Positions 1 to 6,469 of a DNA stretch of 10,334 nt are shown here, in pieces. The stretch is from Candidatus Iainarchaeum sp. (GTDB lineage Archaea; Iainarchaeota; Iainarchaeia; Iainarchaeales; DTGL01), in NCBI GenBank assembly GCA_017608575.1, contig JAFCFP010000035.1:1059-11392 (forward strand), given 5' to 3'. The position numbers and the translations under genes are program-made. Each line of letters opens with the position of its first letter. Position 1 is the stretch's first letter. Below the pieces are notes generated by a model. It ran no database searches, was not told where the DNA came from, and saw only the letters and a list, made by a program, of their open reading frames with translations.

Positions 1-293
1 TGATCGAAGAATTTAGACCAATTATCGTGGATAGGGCTATAATAACATTATTTGTACAAAAACAGGTTAGCAAAAAATTTTTTGAAAAAGACAATGTGAC
101 AAAAAATCTTGTTCTAACAAAGCAGGGAAGAGAAAAAACCATTTCTGCTGTAATGGGGCGCCTCTACAAAAAGACAAAATTCAAAGGCAAGAAAACCACC
201 TTCCAGAATATTATACTAATGCAAGCTAGGGATATCACAAACCAGTTGTTAGATAAAAACAAAAAATTTGAAGCCTTTATTTATAAGTGGTAA
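1..293 (+). CDS. cas1: Cas1 integrase, C-terminal fragment
   Basis: Cas1 is the integrase that, with Cas2, inserts new spacers into CRISPR arrays. Only the last 96 full codons are in the window; the reading frame is open through the left edge, with bases 1-2 finishing a cut codon. The fragment begins I-EEFRPIIVDR, the family's signature near the last metal-ligand acidic residue of the all-alpha catalytic domain. It continues with the usual helical region (LTKQGREKTISAVMGRL) and ends FIYKW before TAA. Cas2 starts one base after the stop, and Cas4 follows, so this is a co-transcribed adaptation module. The module is markedly AT-rich compared with the genes to its right. The GTG at 27 is internal and is not a start. 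Identification is secure from the EEFRP motif and the context; subtype cannot be read from this part. Confidence 0.93.
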   Translation, partial: IEEFRPIIVDRAIITLFVQKQVSKKFFEKDNVTKNLVLTKQGREKTISAVMGRLYKKTKFKGKKTTFQNIILMQARDITNQLLDKNKKFEAFIYKW

Positions 294-294
294 A

Positions 295-579
295 ATGATT
301 TATTGGATTATTTATGATATAAGTGATAATAAAAAAAGACTAAAAGTTTCAGAACAATGTAAGAACCTTGGATTAAAGAGAATTCAAAAGAGTTCATTTA
401 TTGGAGTTATCTCAAGGAATAAAGCTGAAATGCTTGCTATAAAATGCAGAGAAATAATCGATAAAAATGATTGTGTTTTTTTGATCCCAACATGTAAAAA
501 CTGTTTCTCGAACAAAATAATTATTGGCGAATTTGAAAATGAAAAACTTAAAAATAAAGACTTCCTGATAGTTGACTAA
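295..579 (+). CDS. cas2: Cas2 adaptation protein
   Basis: This 94-residue protein has the normal length for Cas2, the small ferredoxin-fold protein whose dimer bridges two Cas1 dimers during spacer integration. It opens MIYWIIYDISDNKKR: a first beta strand ending in the conserved aspartate (D8), followed by the DxxxKR turn typical of the family. Further hydrophobic strands follow (SSFIGVIS, CVFLIPTC, KIIIGEF). The ATG at 295 was chosen over an earlier in-frame non-ATG codon at 268. The earlier one would overlap cas1, whereas 295 places the conserved strand at the N terminus, one base after the cas1 stop. No Shine-Dalgarno motif is obvious, so translational coupling to cas1 is likely. The stop overlaps the cas4 start by one base (TAATG). 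Confidence 0.93.
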   Translation: MIYWIIYDISDNKKRLKVSEQCKNLGLKRIQKSSFIGVISRNKAEMLAIKCREIIDKNDCVFLIPTCKNCFSNKIIIGEFENEKLKNKDFLIVD

Positions 580-1169
580 TGGACAAGGAAGGATACCTAA
601 CTATAAAAGATCTGATGAATTTTCATTATTGCAAAAGGTTAATCTATTTTGAGAATGTTTTGAAGATTCGACAAGCAACAACGATTAAAGAATTTAAAGG
701 AAGAGAAGTACATTCGATTTTCTCAAAAAAATCAAAGAGAAACAAAATAATAAAGGAATTTCCAAAGCTTCAAAAAGACTATAATAAAAGCCTTTGTTCT
801 AAAGAATTGAACTTTAGGACAGTTTTGGACTGTTTAATGATTGACAAGGAAAAAAACGAAGCTTTCCCATTGGAATATAAGAACACTAAAAAACCGGCAA
901 AAATTTATTGGACTTTAAAGATTCAGATGTTTGCAGAAAGCCTACTTATAAGAGAAGTATTAGGATGCGTAGTTCCCTATGCGTTCATAAAATTTAAACA
1001 ATCAAACGAACTGGTCAAAATACAGATAAACAAAAACTGTCTAAAAGCAGTAAAAGAAACAATCAAAGGCATAGACAAAATTATTAAAACAGAACTCTTG
1101 CCCACACCAACAAAATTTGAGAAAAGATGCAAAGACTGTTGCTATTGGAAAATATGCCAAAGAATATAA
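579..1169 (+). CDS. cas4: Cas4 RecB-family nuclease
   Basis: Cas4 is an Fe-S RecB-type nuclease that trims prespacers and selects their PAM. The 196-residue product has the whole signature. The N-terminal Fe-S cysteine C18 lies in YCKR, and the C-terminal cluster is C184, C187 (or C188) and C193. The RecB nuclease residues are H45 (GREVH), D84 (TVLDC), E99 and K101 (LEYKN) and Q116 (QMFAE), so both the catalytic and the cluster sites look intact. It overlaps the cas2 stop by one base and is the last gene of the module. The gene order cas1-cas2-cas4 is less usual than cas4-cas1-cas2. Cas4 occurs with type I and type V systems, including the compact Cas12f systems reported from DPANN archaea. 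The effector here is outside the window, so no subtype is claimed. Confidence 0.93.
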   Translation: MDKEGYLTIKDLMNFHYCKRLIYFENVLKIRQATTIKEFKGREVHSIFSKKSKRNKIIKEFPKLQKDYNKSLCSKELNFRTVLDCLMIDKEKNEAFPLEYKNTKKPAKIYWTLKIQMFAESLLIREVLGCVVPYAFIKFKQSNELVKIQINKNCLKAVKETIKGIDKIIKTELLPTPTKFEKRCKDCCYWKICQRI

Positions 1170-1213
1170 CGCCTAACAGTCAGAAGACCTAAAAGAAAAG
1201 GTAAGCCTCGCTT

Positions 1214-1242
1214 GTTTTCACTCTAAAAACCTATAGGGAAAC
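1214..1242. repeat. Solitary CRISPR-repeat-like sequence (candidate)
   Basis: This 29-base stretch begins GTTTTC and ends GGGAAAC, the terminal pattern of many type I and type III CRISPR repeats. It contains the perfect 8-base palindrome CCTATAGG at 1230-1237. Read on the other strand it starts GTTTCCC and ends GTGAAAAC, equally repeat-like. It lies 44 bases after cas4. No second copy is present in the window, so it is not an array. It could be a leftover terminal repeat, a one-repeat locus that has lost its spacers, or chance. The call rests only on shape and position. Confidence 0.3.
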
Positions 1243-1330
1243 GCAGCAATTGATTCAGAACATCAATGAAATTCACAGGCGAAGACTGAATAGAACAAGA
1301 AAGCAAAGAAAAAGAGTGTTTTAAGATTTA

Positions 1331-1339
1331 TTTTAAATA
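1331..1339 (+). promoter_or_regulatory. Archaeal TATA box of the hydrogenase operon
   Basis: TTTTAAATA is centred 26 bases upstream of the ATG at 1361. This spacing predicts transcription starting at, or within a base of, the start codon, giving a leaderless mRNA. No Shine-Dalgarno motif lies between the box and the ATG, which fits. Confidence 0.6.
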
Positions 1340-1360
1340 GTTTACTGTTGTGTTTCTTTT

Positions 1361-1774
1361 ATGATTGCAAAAAAAGTTTTATTGAATGAACTGGGAAAAG
1401 AACAGAAAAAAAAGGGCTTTGTTTCCAAGAAAAAACTGAAAGAAATCGCCAAAAATGTTTGCTTGCCGGAAAGCGAGGTTTTTTCCGCTGCAACTTTTTA
1501 TTCCTTTTTGTCATTGGAAAAAAGAGCAAAGCACATAATCCAGGTTTGCAATTGTCCTTCCTCTCACTTGCATGGCTCTGATCGAATAATGAAATACTTG
1601 GAAAAAAAACTAAAAGTAAAAGCAGGCCATGCAACAAAAAACAAATTGTTTTTTTTAAGTGAAACTTCTTGTGTTGGATTGTGTGATAAAGCACCAGCAA
1701 TAATTATTGACGGAAAGCCATATGTTAAAGTAAATGAAAAAAAAATTGACAAAATTTTGAGGAAACTTAAATGA
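1361..1774 (+). CDS. hydC: NuoE-like [2Fe-2S] subunit of trimeric [FeFe] hydrogenase (HydC)
   Basis: This 137-residue protein is a thioredoxin-like [2Fe-2S] ferredoxin of the NuoE/HydC family, the small subunit that docks on the NuoF-type flavoprotein. The N-terminal helical part (about 10-50) ends in the family motif for the helical-to-ferredoxin junction (EVFSAATFYSFLSL). The ferredoxin part has the second ligand pair C104-x3-C108 (SCVGLCDKAP). The first pair is odd. The family normally has C-x4-C; here the first cysteine is C63, position 68 is serine and a cysteine appears at 65 (VCNCPSSHLHG), with the downstream H-x2-G still aligned. Either C65 replaces the missing ligand or the cluster is altered. 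The ATG lies 26 bases after a TATA box. The stop overlaps the hydB ATG (ATGA). Family assignment is secure; the cluster state is an open question. Confidence 0.9.
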   Translation: MIAKKVLLNELGKEQKKKGFVSKKKLKEIAKNVCLPESEVFSAATFYSFLSLEKRAKHIIQVCNCPSSHLHGSDRIMKYLEKKLKVKAGHATKNKLFFLSETSCVGLCDKAPAIIIDGKPYVKVNEKKIDKILRKLK

Positions 1775-2892
1775 AAGAAGAAAGCCTTCTCTTCAAATCA
1801 AACCTTTCCGGACTAAAAGCGGCACTTTCAAAAAATCCTTCCAGTGTAATAAAAATTGTTAAAAAATCAGGGTTAAGAGGAAGAGGTGGTGCTGGTTTTC
1901 CCACTGGCTTAAAATGGGAACTTTGCGCCAAAGCAAAAGGCGAACACTTAGTATTATGCAATGCTGATGAAGGAGAACCGGGAACTTTTAAAGACAAACT
2001 CATAATTACAAAAGCTGCATTGAACTTAATTGAGGGAATAATTATTGCATGCCATGCAATAAAAGCAAAAAATGCCCTCATTTACTTGCGTGGAGAATAC
2101 TCTTATCTTATTCCGACGCTTAAAAAAGCAATAAGGAAAACAGAGCCATTTCTTAAAAAGAAAAAAATAAGCATTGGAATAATCCTGGGACAAGGCGCTT
2201 ACATTTGCGGCGATGAAACAGCAATACTTAATTCAATTGAAGGAAAAAGACCCGAACCAAGAAAAAAACCACCTTATCCTGCAATTCATGGATTGTACGG
2301 AAAGCCAACCCTTATCAACAACGTGGAAACCCTTGCAATGATTCCACTTATTTTCTTAAAAAAATTCGATGCCACCAAAAGGCTTTGTTCTTTTTCAGGT
2401 GACTTGAAGAATGCTGGAGTTTTTGAAATAAGGGAAGGAAAGCAAATAGGAAAATTGGTTGAAAAAGCTGAACCAATTGGAATTCCAAAAGCATTATGCT
2501 TTGGTGCTTCCGGTGGAATAATTCCATATGATCCATGCATGCCTTTAACGGAAAAAAACATAAGGGACAGAGGCGCATGGCTTGGAGCCTGTTCCATTAT
2601 AGTAATAAATCATGCTCACTCAATTGTTGAATTGTGCGAGAGCATTCAAAAATTTTTTGTTCATGAATCATGTGGTTATTGCGCGCCTTGTCGTGAAGGA
2701 AATGAAAGAATTTTGGAAATACTGAAAAGGATTTCTCACAGCGAGGGCACAATGCATGACTTGAAAGAACTGGAAGAATTGTGCGATTTTGTTTCAAAGG
2801 CTTCATTTTGTGCTTTGGGCAAGAGCGCGCCATTGCATGTTATTACTGCACTGAGGCATTTTAAAGAGGAGTTCGTGAGAAGATGCAGATAA
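1771..2892 (+). CDS. hydB: NuoF-like NADH/FMN subunit of trimeric [FeFe] hydrogenase (HydB)
   Basis: This subunit carries the NAD(H) and FMN site and passes electrons to HydA. The 373 residues cover only the NuoF core. Visible are the glycine-rich flavin motif GLRGRGGAGFPTGLKW (34-49), CNADEGEPGTFKD (63-75), the nucleotide-region motif GAYICGDETA (142-151) with the following SIEGKRPEPR, and one [4Fe-4S] site SCGYCAPCREG (C301, C304, C307, with C347 in CALG). Bifurcating HydB proteins such as that of Thermotoga maritima also have an N-terminal thioredoxin-like [2Fe-2S] domain and a C-terminal two-cluster ferredoxin domain. Both are absent, and the overlap with hydA leaves no room for the latter. 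The usual GEET is GDET (D148). It overlaps hydC by 4 bases and hydA by 10. A GAGG at 1759-1762 is a plausible ribosome binding site. Confidence 0.93.
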   Translation: MKEESLLFKSNLSGLKAALSKNPSSVIKIVKKSGLRGRGGAGFPTGLKWELCAKAKGEHLVLCNADEGEPGTFKDKLIITKAALNLIEGIIIACHAIKAKNALIYLRGEYSYLIPTLKKAIRKTEPFLKKKKISIGIILGQGAYICGDETAILNSIEGKRPEPRKKPPYPAIHGLYGKPTLINNVETLAMIPLIFLKKFDATKRLCSFSGDLKNAGVFEIREGKQIGKLVEKAEPIGIPKALCFGASGGIIPYDPCMPLTEKNIRDRGAWLGACSIIVINHAHSIVELCESIQKFFVHESCGYCAPCREGNERILEILKRISHSEGTMHDLKELEELCDFVSKASFCALGKSAPLHVITALRHFKEEFVRRCR

Positions 2893-4580
2893 TAATCAAC
2901 GAAAGATATTATGATTTTAAAAAAGGGGAAACAATTCTCCAAATAGCAAAAAGGCACGGCATTGAAATTCCCACGCTTTGCTATCATTCAATGCTTAAAC
3001 CGGAGGGAAGGTGCAGGGTTTGCCTGGTTAGCGCTAATGGAAAAATTGTAACTTCTTGTGACACATTAGCAGAAAAAGGAATGCATGTTGTAACCAATTC
3101 AAAAAAACTCCAAAAAATGAGAAAAAAAGCTGTTGACTTAATTGCTTCCAGTGTTGAACCCCAAACATTAAAAGAAGACAATGAATTAACGCGCGTAATG
3201 AAAAAAGTTGGATTGAAAAAGCCAAGCTACAGGCACCACAAAATATTGAAAAGCGACAAGTCAAGCAATGCTATATGGCGTAATAACAACAAATGCATTG
3301 CTTGTGGCAGATGCGTTCAGTTTTGTGAAAAAATTCAAAGCGTTAACGCAATAACTTTTTCTGGCAGGGGAAACCGAATGGTGGTTGAAGGAGTTGGCGG
3401 CGAAGAATTAGCCAGCACTAGTTGTGTTTCCTGTGGGCAATGCTCTTTGGTTTGCCCTACAAACGCAATAACAGAAGCAAAAAGCATTGCAAGAATGGAG
3501 AGAATGCTGCGAAATAAAAAAAAGCTAAAAATAGTGCAAATTGCTCCATCTGTAAGGGTTTCAATTGGAGAAAGCTTTGGATTAAAGGCGGGAGAAATTG
3601 TCACTGGCAAAATCGTTTCAGCATTGCACAAATTGGGCTTTGATGTTGTGTTTGATACCAATTTTTCCGCTGATTTAACTATCATGGAAGAGGCAACAGA
3701 ATTCGTTGAACGCATTAAGGAAAAAAGACTGCCATTGTTTACAAGTTGTTGCCCTGCATGGATTGATTTTTGCTGTGAGTTTTTCCCTGAATTTGTAAAA
3801 AATCTTTCCACCACAAAAAGCCCCCAGCAAATGATGGGTGCAATGATTAAAACTTATTATGCAAAAAAACGCAACATTAATGCAAAAAATATTGTAAGCG
3901 TTTCAATAATGCCTTGCACTGCAAAAAAAAAGGAAGCCTCTTTGAAAGAAATGCGTTCTTCTAATGCAGGAAAGCAGGATATTGATTTGGTGTTGACTAC
4001 AAGGGAACTCGCTGAACTGCTTAAAAGAAAAAAAATTGACTTGAAAAAAATGAAGCCAATGAAATTCAATGACCCATTGGGTGAAAGCAGTGGCGCTGGC
4101 TCCATTTTTGGTGCCAGTGGAGGTGTAATGGAAGCAGCCCTTCGCACGGCTTATTTTTTGCTTGAAGGAAAAGAATTGAAGAATGCTGACATTAAGCAAT
4201 TGCGAGGAGAACGGGGAATAAAAGAATTCAAAATAAAAATTCGTGGAAAAAAAATCAGAACAGCGGTAGCTCACGGATTGAGCAATGCCCGCTTGTTGCT
4301 GGAGAGAATACGCTCAGGGGAAAAATTTGACTTTGTGGAAGTAATGGCTTGCCCTGGCGGTTGCATTGGAGGCGGTGGCCAGCCAAAACCAAGCGATTGG
4401 AGTGTTTTAAAAGCAAGAATTCAAGCAATTTATGAAATTGACAAAAGAAAAAAAATAAGAAAGAGCCATAAAAATCCTTCAATTAAAAAAGTGTACTCTG
4501 AGTTCTTGAAAGAGCCTGCTTCAGAGAAAGCACGGAAATTATTGCACAGGCATTATCCATTAAAGGGAAAAACAATTTAG
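2883..4580 (+). CDS. hydA: [FeFe] hydrogenase catalytic subunit (HydA)
   Basis: This 565-residue protein catalyses reversible H2 formation at the H-cluster. An N-terminal plant-type [2Fe-2S] domain has C33, C44, C47 and C59. A two-[4Fe-4S] ferredoxin domain has C138, C141, C144, C148 and C181, C184, C187, C191. The H-cluster motifs are complete: TSCCPAW (287-293; C289 as proton-relay cysteine, C290 ligand), MPCTAKKKE (343-351; C345), GESSGAGSIFGASGGVMEAA (400-419), and VMACPGGC (487-494; C490 and C494) followed by the GGGGQP loop. A C-terminal small-subunit-like tail includes the RKSHKNP motif. The HxxxCxxCxxxxxC site usual between the [2Fe-2S] and ferredoxin domains is missing: residues 84-111 contain no His or Cys. 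There is no C-terminal [2Fe-2S] domain. A GAGGAG at 2866-2871 may serve as ribosome binding site. The NAD-linked partners just upstream place it in a HydABC-type complex. Confidence 0.97.
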   Translation: MQIIINERYYDFKKGETILQIAKRHGIEIPTLCYHSMLKPEGRCRVCLVSANGKIVTSCDTLAEKGMHVVTNSKKLQKMRKKAVDLIASSVEPQTLKEDNELTRVMKKVGLKKPSYRHHKILKSDKSSNAIWRNNNKCIACGRCVQFCEKIQSVNAITFSGRGNRMVVEGVGGEELASTSCVSCGQCSLVCPTNAITEAKSIARMERMLRNKKKLKIVQIAPSVRVSIGESFGLKAGEIVTGKIVSALHKLGFDVVFDTNFSADLTIMEEATEFVERIKEKRLPLFTSCCPAWIDFCCEFFPEFVKNLSTTKSPQQMMGAMIKTYYAKKRNINAKNIVSVSIMPCTAKKKEASLKEMRSSNAGKQDIDLVLTTRELAELLKRKKIDLKKMKPMKFNDPLGESSGAGSIFGASGGVMEAALRTAYFLLEGKELKNADIKQLRGERGIKEFKIKIRGKKIRTAVAHGLSNARLLLERIRSGEKFDFVEVMACPGGCIGGGGQPKPSDWSVLKARIQAIYEIDKRKKIRKSHKNPSIKKVYSEFLKEPASEKARKLLHRHYPLKGKTI

Positions 4581-4616
4581 CATTGGAATAAAAAGGAACT
4601 CCTCTAAGAAGTAAGG

Positions 4617-4624
4617 TTTTTTAA
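4617..4624 (+). promoter_or_regulatory. TATA box for the DUF2207 gene
   Basis: TTTTTTAA is centred about 25 bases upstream of the ATG at 4646, again predicting a leaderless transcript. The T-run could also help end the hydrogenase transcript. The spacing argues for the ATG at 4646 rather than the in-frame TTG at 4625. Confidence 0.5.
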
Positions 4625-4645
4625 TTGGCAATACATATTTATAGC

Positions 4646-6442
4646 ATGCTTGCAAAAAGGGTGTTGCTTGTTTTATTCCTTCTTCTCCTTTTTGCCACTG
4701 CAGTGGATGCAAAATTTTATTCCTTGGAAAAAGCCGAGGTTTACTATAAAATTGAACCAGATGGATTAATAAGAGCAGAGGAAAAAATAACATTCGATTT
4801 TTATGGTGCTTTTACTTATGCTTATAGGGATTTTCCCAGAGGGCAATGGAAATACAGTGAAATAAATGTTTATGATGTTTCAAAAGGAAAAGAGGAAAAA
4901 CTCAAAATAAGCCAATCTGTTCATGGCTCTGATTTGAGGGTTTTATGGTCCTACAATGCTTTCAATGAAAAGAAAACATTCAAAATCACTTACACTGTAT
5001 CAGGAGCTGTCAAAGCATACAATGATGTTGCAGAGTTTTACTGGAAAGTGTGGGGTTCTGGTTGGAAAAAACCATTAAAAGAAATAATTGGCTACATAGA
5101 ACTTCCATCCCCAGTGGAAGACCCAAAAGAGGTTTATTCATGGGGACACCCTGCAATCAATGGAAAAATTGGATTGCTTGAAAACAAAAAACTTATATTT
5201 CAAGCATTCAACATTCCAGCAGAGCAATGGGTGGAAATACGAATGACTTTTCCGCGTTCACTGTTGAAAAGCACGGAGAACGCAGTACCAATAAACTCCA
5301 ATGGCTTGCCCCTGATTAAAATGCAAGAAATGTTCAGTTTTATTTTAAACCCTTTTTTTGTAGCAATTTTTGTGTTTTTTGCAGAAATAATTCTCTTTGT
5401 AACTTGCTGGTTTTTTTGGGGAAGGGAACCAAAACCAAACATTCCGAAAATATATGAAAGGGACATTCCATTTGATTACAGTCCCGCAGTAGTGGATGCA
5501 CTTATCAACCAGTGGACAAGAAAACCAACAGTGAAAAGCGTTTCCGCTGAATTGTTAGACCTGTGCTTGAAGAAAAAAATAAAACTTGAAAAAATTGAGA
5601 AAAAAAAGGGCTTTTTTGGAAAAGAAGAATACAAGATTCATATTCTGGATGCCAGTGGCTCAGGGCTTCCCAAAAGCGAAAAAACCCTTTTAAAACTGTT
5701 GGTGAGAGCCGCTTCATTCAAATTTGAGGGAATTATTCTCCAAAAAAAGGTAAAGGATTCAACACCTAACGAGGTAACATTGCAAGAGCTATCTAAATTC
5801 CTTAAAAGCGACCGCTTGAGAACTAAAGCGATTTTCAATTTGTGGCGAATGCACGTAAAGAGTGAAGCCGAATCGCTTGGGTTTTTCTCCAAAAAAAACG
5901 CAATACTCCCATTTATTCTGGGAAACGCTGTAATCCTTGTATTTGTGTTACTGTTTTCCATTACCCAGCCGAAAAATACCTTCGGGTTTTTCCTTTTTGA
6001 AGTTATTTTAACTGCAAGTTTGCTTAACATTTTTTTTCCAAACATTCTCCCAAACCGCTCTCTCACTGGTGCAGCACACTATAAGCGGTGGATGCTTTTG
6101 AAAAAATTCCTATCCGATTTCAGCAACCTAAAAAACGTTCCCCCTGAAGCAATTGTTTTATGGGAAAAATATTTGGTGTACTCAATTCCATTAGGGGTTG
6201 CCAAAAACGTACAAAAAGCAATGGATCACGTTTTCAGGGAATACAAAGGAGAATACAACTCGTCAATTTTTATGGCAAGAAACTATTCCCAGTTTTCAGC
6301 AAAAGGACTTGGTTCTGCTGTTAATTCCTTTACTGCTTCCTTTACCTCGTCGTTTTCTTCTGCTGCCACAACATCTGGATCTGGAGGCTTTGGCGGCGGC
6401 GGTGGAGGTGGAGGAGGAGGCGGTGGTGGTGGAGCTGGCTAA
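4646..6442 (+). CDS. DUF2207 family membrane protein with polyglycine tail
   Basis: This 598-residue protein belongs to the DUF2207 (YciQ-like) family of predicted membrane proteins, whose function is unknown. It has a signal peptide (1-22; positive MLAKR, leucine-rich core, VDA cleavage site). An extracytoplasmic beta-rich domain (about 23-230) includes the family's YRDFPRG segment. One membrane helix lies near 237-258, a charged cytoplasmic region (about 260-415) follows, two further helices lie near 419-438 and 446-468, and a soluble part (MLLKKFLSDFSNL) ends in a Ser/Gly-rich tail with 14 consecutive glycines. The tail is normal for the family. The start was moved from TTG 4625 to ATG 4646 because the latter gives a clean signal peptide and fits the TATA spacing. 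It faces the Na/Pi gene tail to tail, with a 27-base gap. Confidence 0.87.
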   Translation: MLAKRVLLVLFLLLLFATAVDAKFYSLEKAEVYYKIEPDGLIRAEEKITFDFYGAFTYAYRDFPRGQWKYSEINVYDVSKGKEEKLKISQSVHGSDLRVLWSYNAFNEKKTFKITYTVSGAVKAYNDVAEFYWKVWGSGWKKPLKEIIGYIELPSPVEDPKEVYSWGHPAINGKIGLLENKKLIFQAFNIPAEQWVEIRMTFPRSLLKSTENAVPINSNGLPLIKMQEMFSFILNPFFVAIFVFFAEIILFVTCWFFWGREPKPNIPKIYERDIPFDYSPAVVDALINQWTRKPTVKSVSAELLDLCLKKKIKLEKIEKKKGFFGKEEYKIHILDASGSGLPKSEKTLLKLLVRAASFKFEGIILQKKVKDSTPNEVTLQELSKFLKSDRLRTKAIFNLWRMHVKSEAESLGFFSKKNAILPFILGNAVILVFVLLFSITQPKNTFGFFLFEVILTASLLNIFFPNILPNRSLTGAAHYKRWMLLKKFLSDFSNLKNVPPEAIVLWEKYLVYSIPLGVAKNVQKAMDHVFREYKGEYNSSIFMARNYSQFSAKGLGSAVNSFTASFTSSFSSAATTSGSGGFGGGGGGGGGGGGGGAG

Positions 6443-6469
6443 ATCCAAAAAAAGCAGAAGGAAAAAATA
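6443..6469 (-). terminator. Oligo-T termination signal for the minus-strand transporter gene
   Basis: Immediately after the transporter stop, the minus strand reads two T-runs (six and seven T) separated by CCTTCTGC. Archaeal RNA polymerase terminates on such U-runs without needing a hairpin. The signal lies in the 27-base gap between two convergent genes. Confidence 0.45.

Larger units (their letters stand above)
1170..1360. other. Intergenic gap between cas4 and the hydrogenase operon
   Basis: I see no gene in this stretch. It holds a single CRISPR-repeat-like sequence (1214-1242), a small potential hairpin (ATTGAT at 1249-1254 pairing with ATCAAT at 1262-1267 across a 7-base loop), and the hydrogenase promoter near its right end. 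No second repeat copy at spacer distance is visible, and there is no obvious terminator T-run immediately after cas4. Confidence 0.6.

Noticed and set aside
1255..1290. Possible C/D-box guide RNA (an AATGA followed by CTGA)
   Set aside because: The C box does not match RTGATGA and there is no convincing C'/D' pair or terminal stem.
1177..1306. Two similar 24-base stretches (starting near 1180 and 1280, both with GAAGAC and AAG endings)
   Set aside because: Matches are interrupted and largely A-rich, so chance is sufficient.
1243..1330. Possible continuation of a CRISPR array or a leader after the repeat-like element
   Set aside because: No second copy of the 29-base element is present at spacer distance. 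A loose resemblance of the stretch starting near 1319 to the repeat is only a GTTTT start plus scattered matches, and it overlaps the TATA box.
1544..1570. Frameshift as the explanation for the odd HydC cysteine spacing
   Set aside because: The H-x2-G and all downstream motifs stay in register with the family pattern, so no net indel is needed; only the identities at positions 65 and 68 differ.
3335..3814. 159-codon open frame on the minus strand inside hydA
   Set aside because: It lies wholly within the confidently assigned H-cluster coding region and shows no recognisable protein features; it is an antisense shadow.
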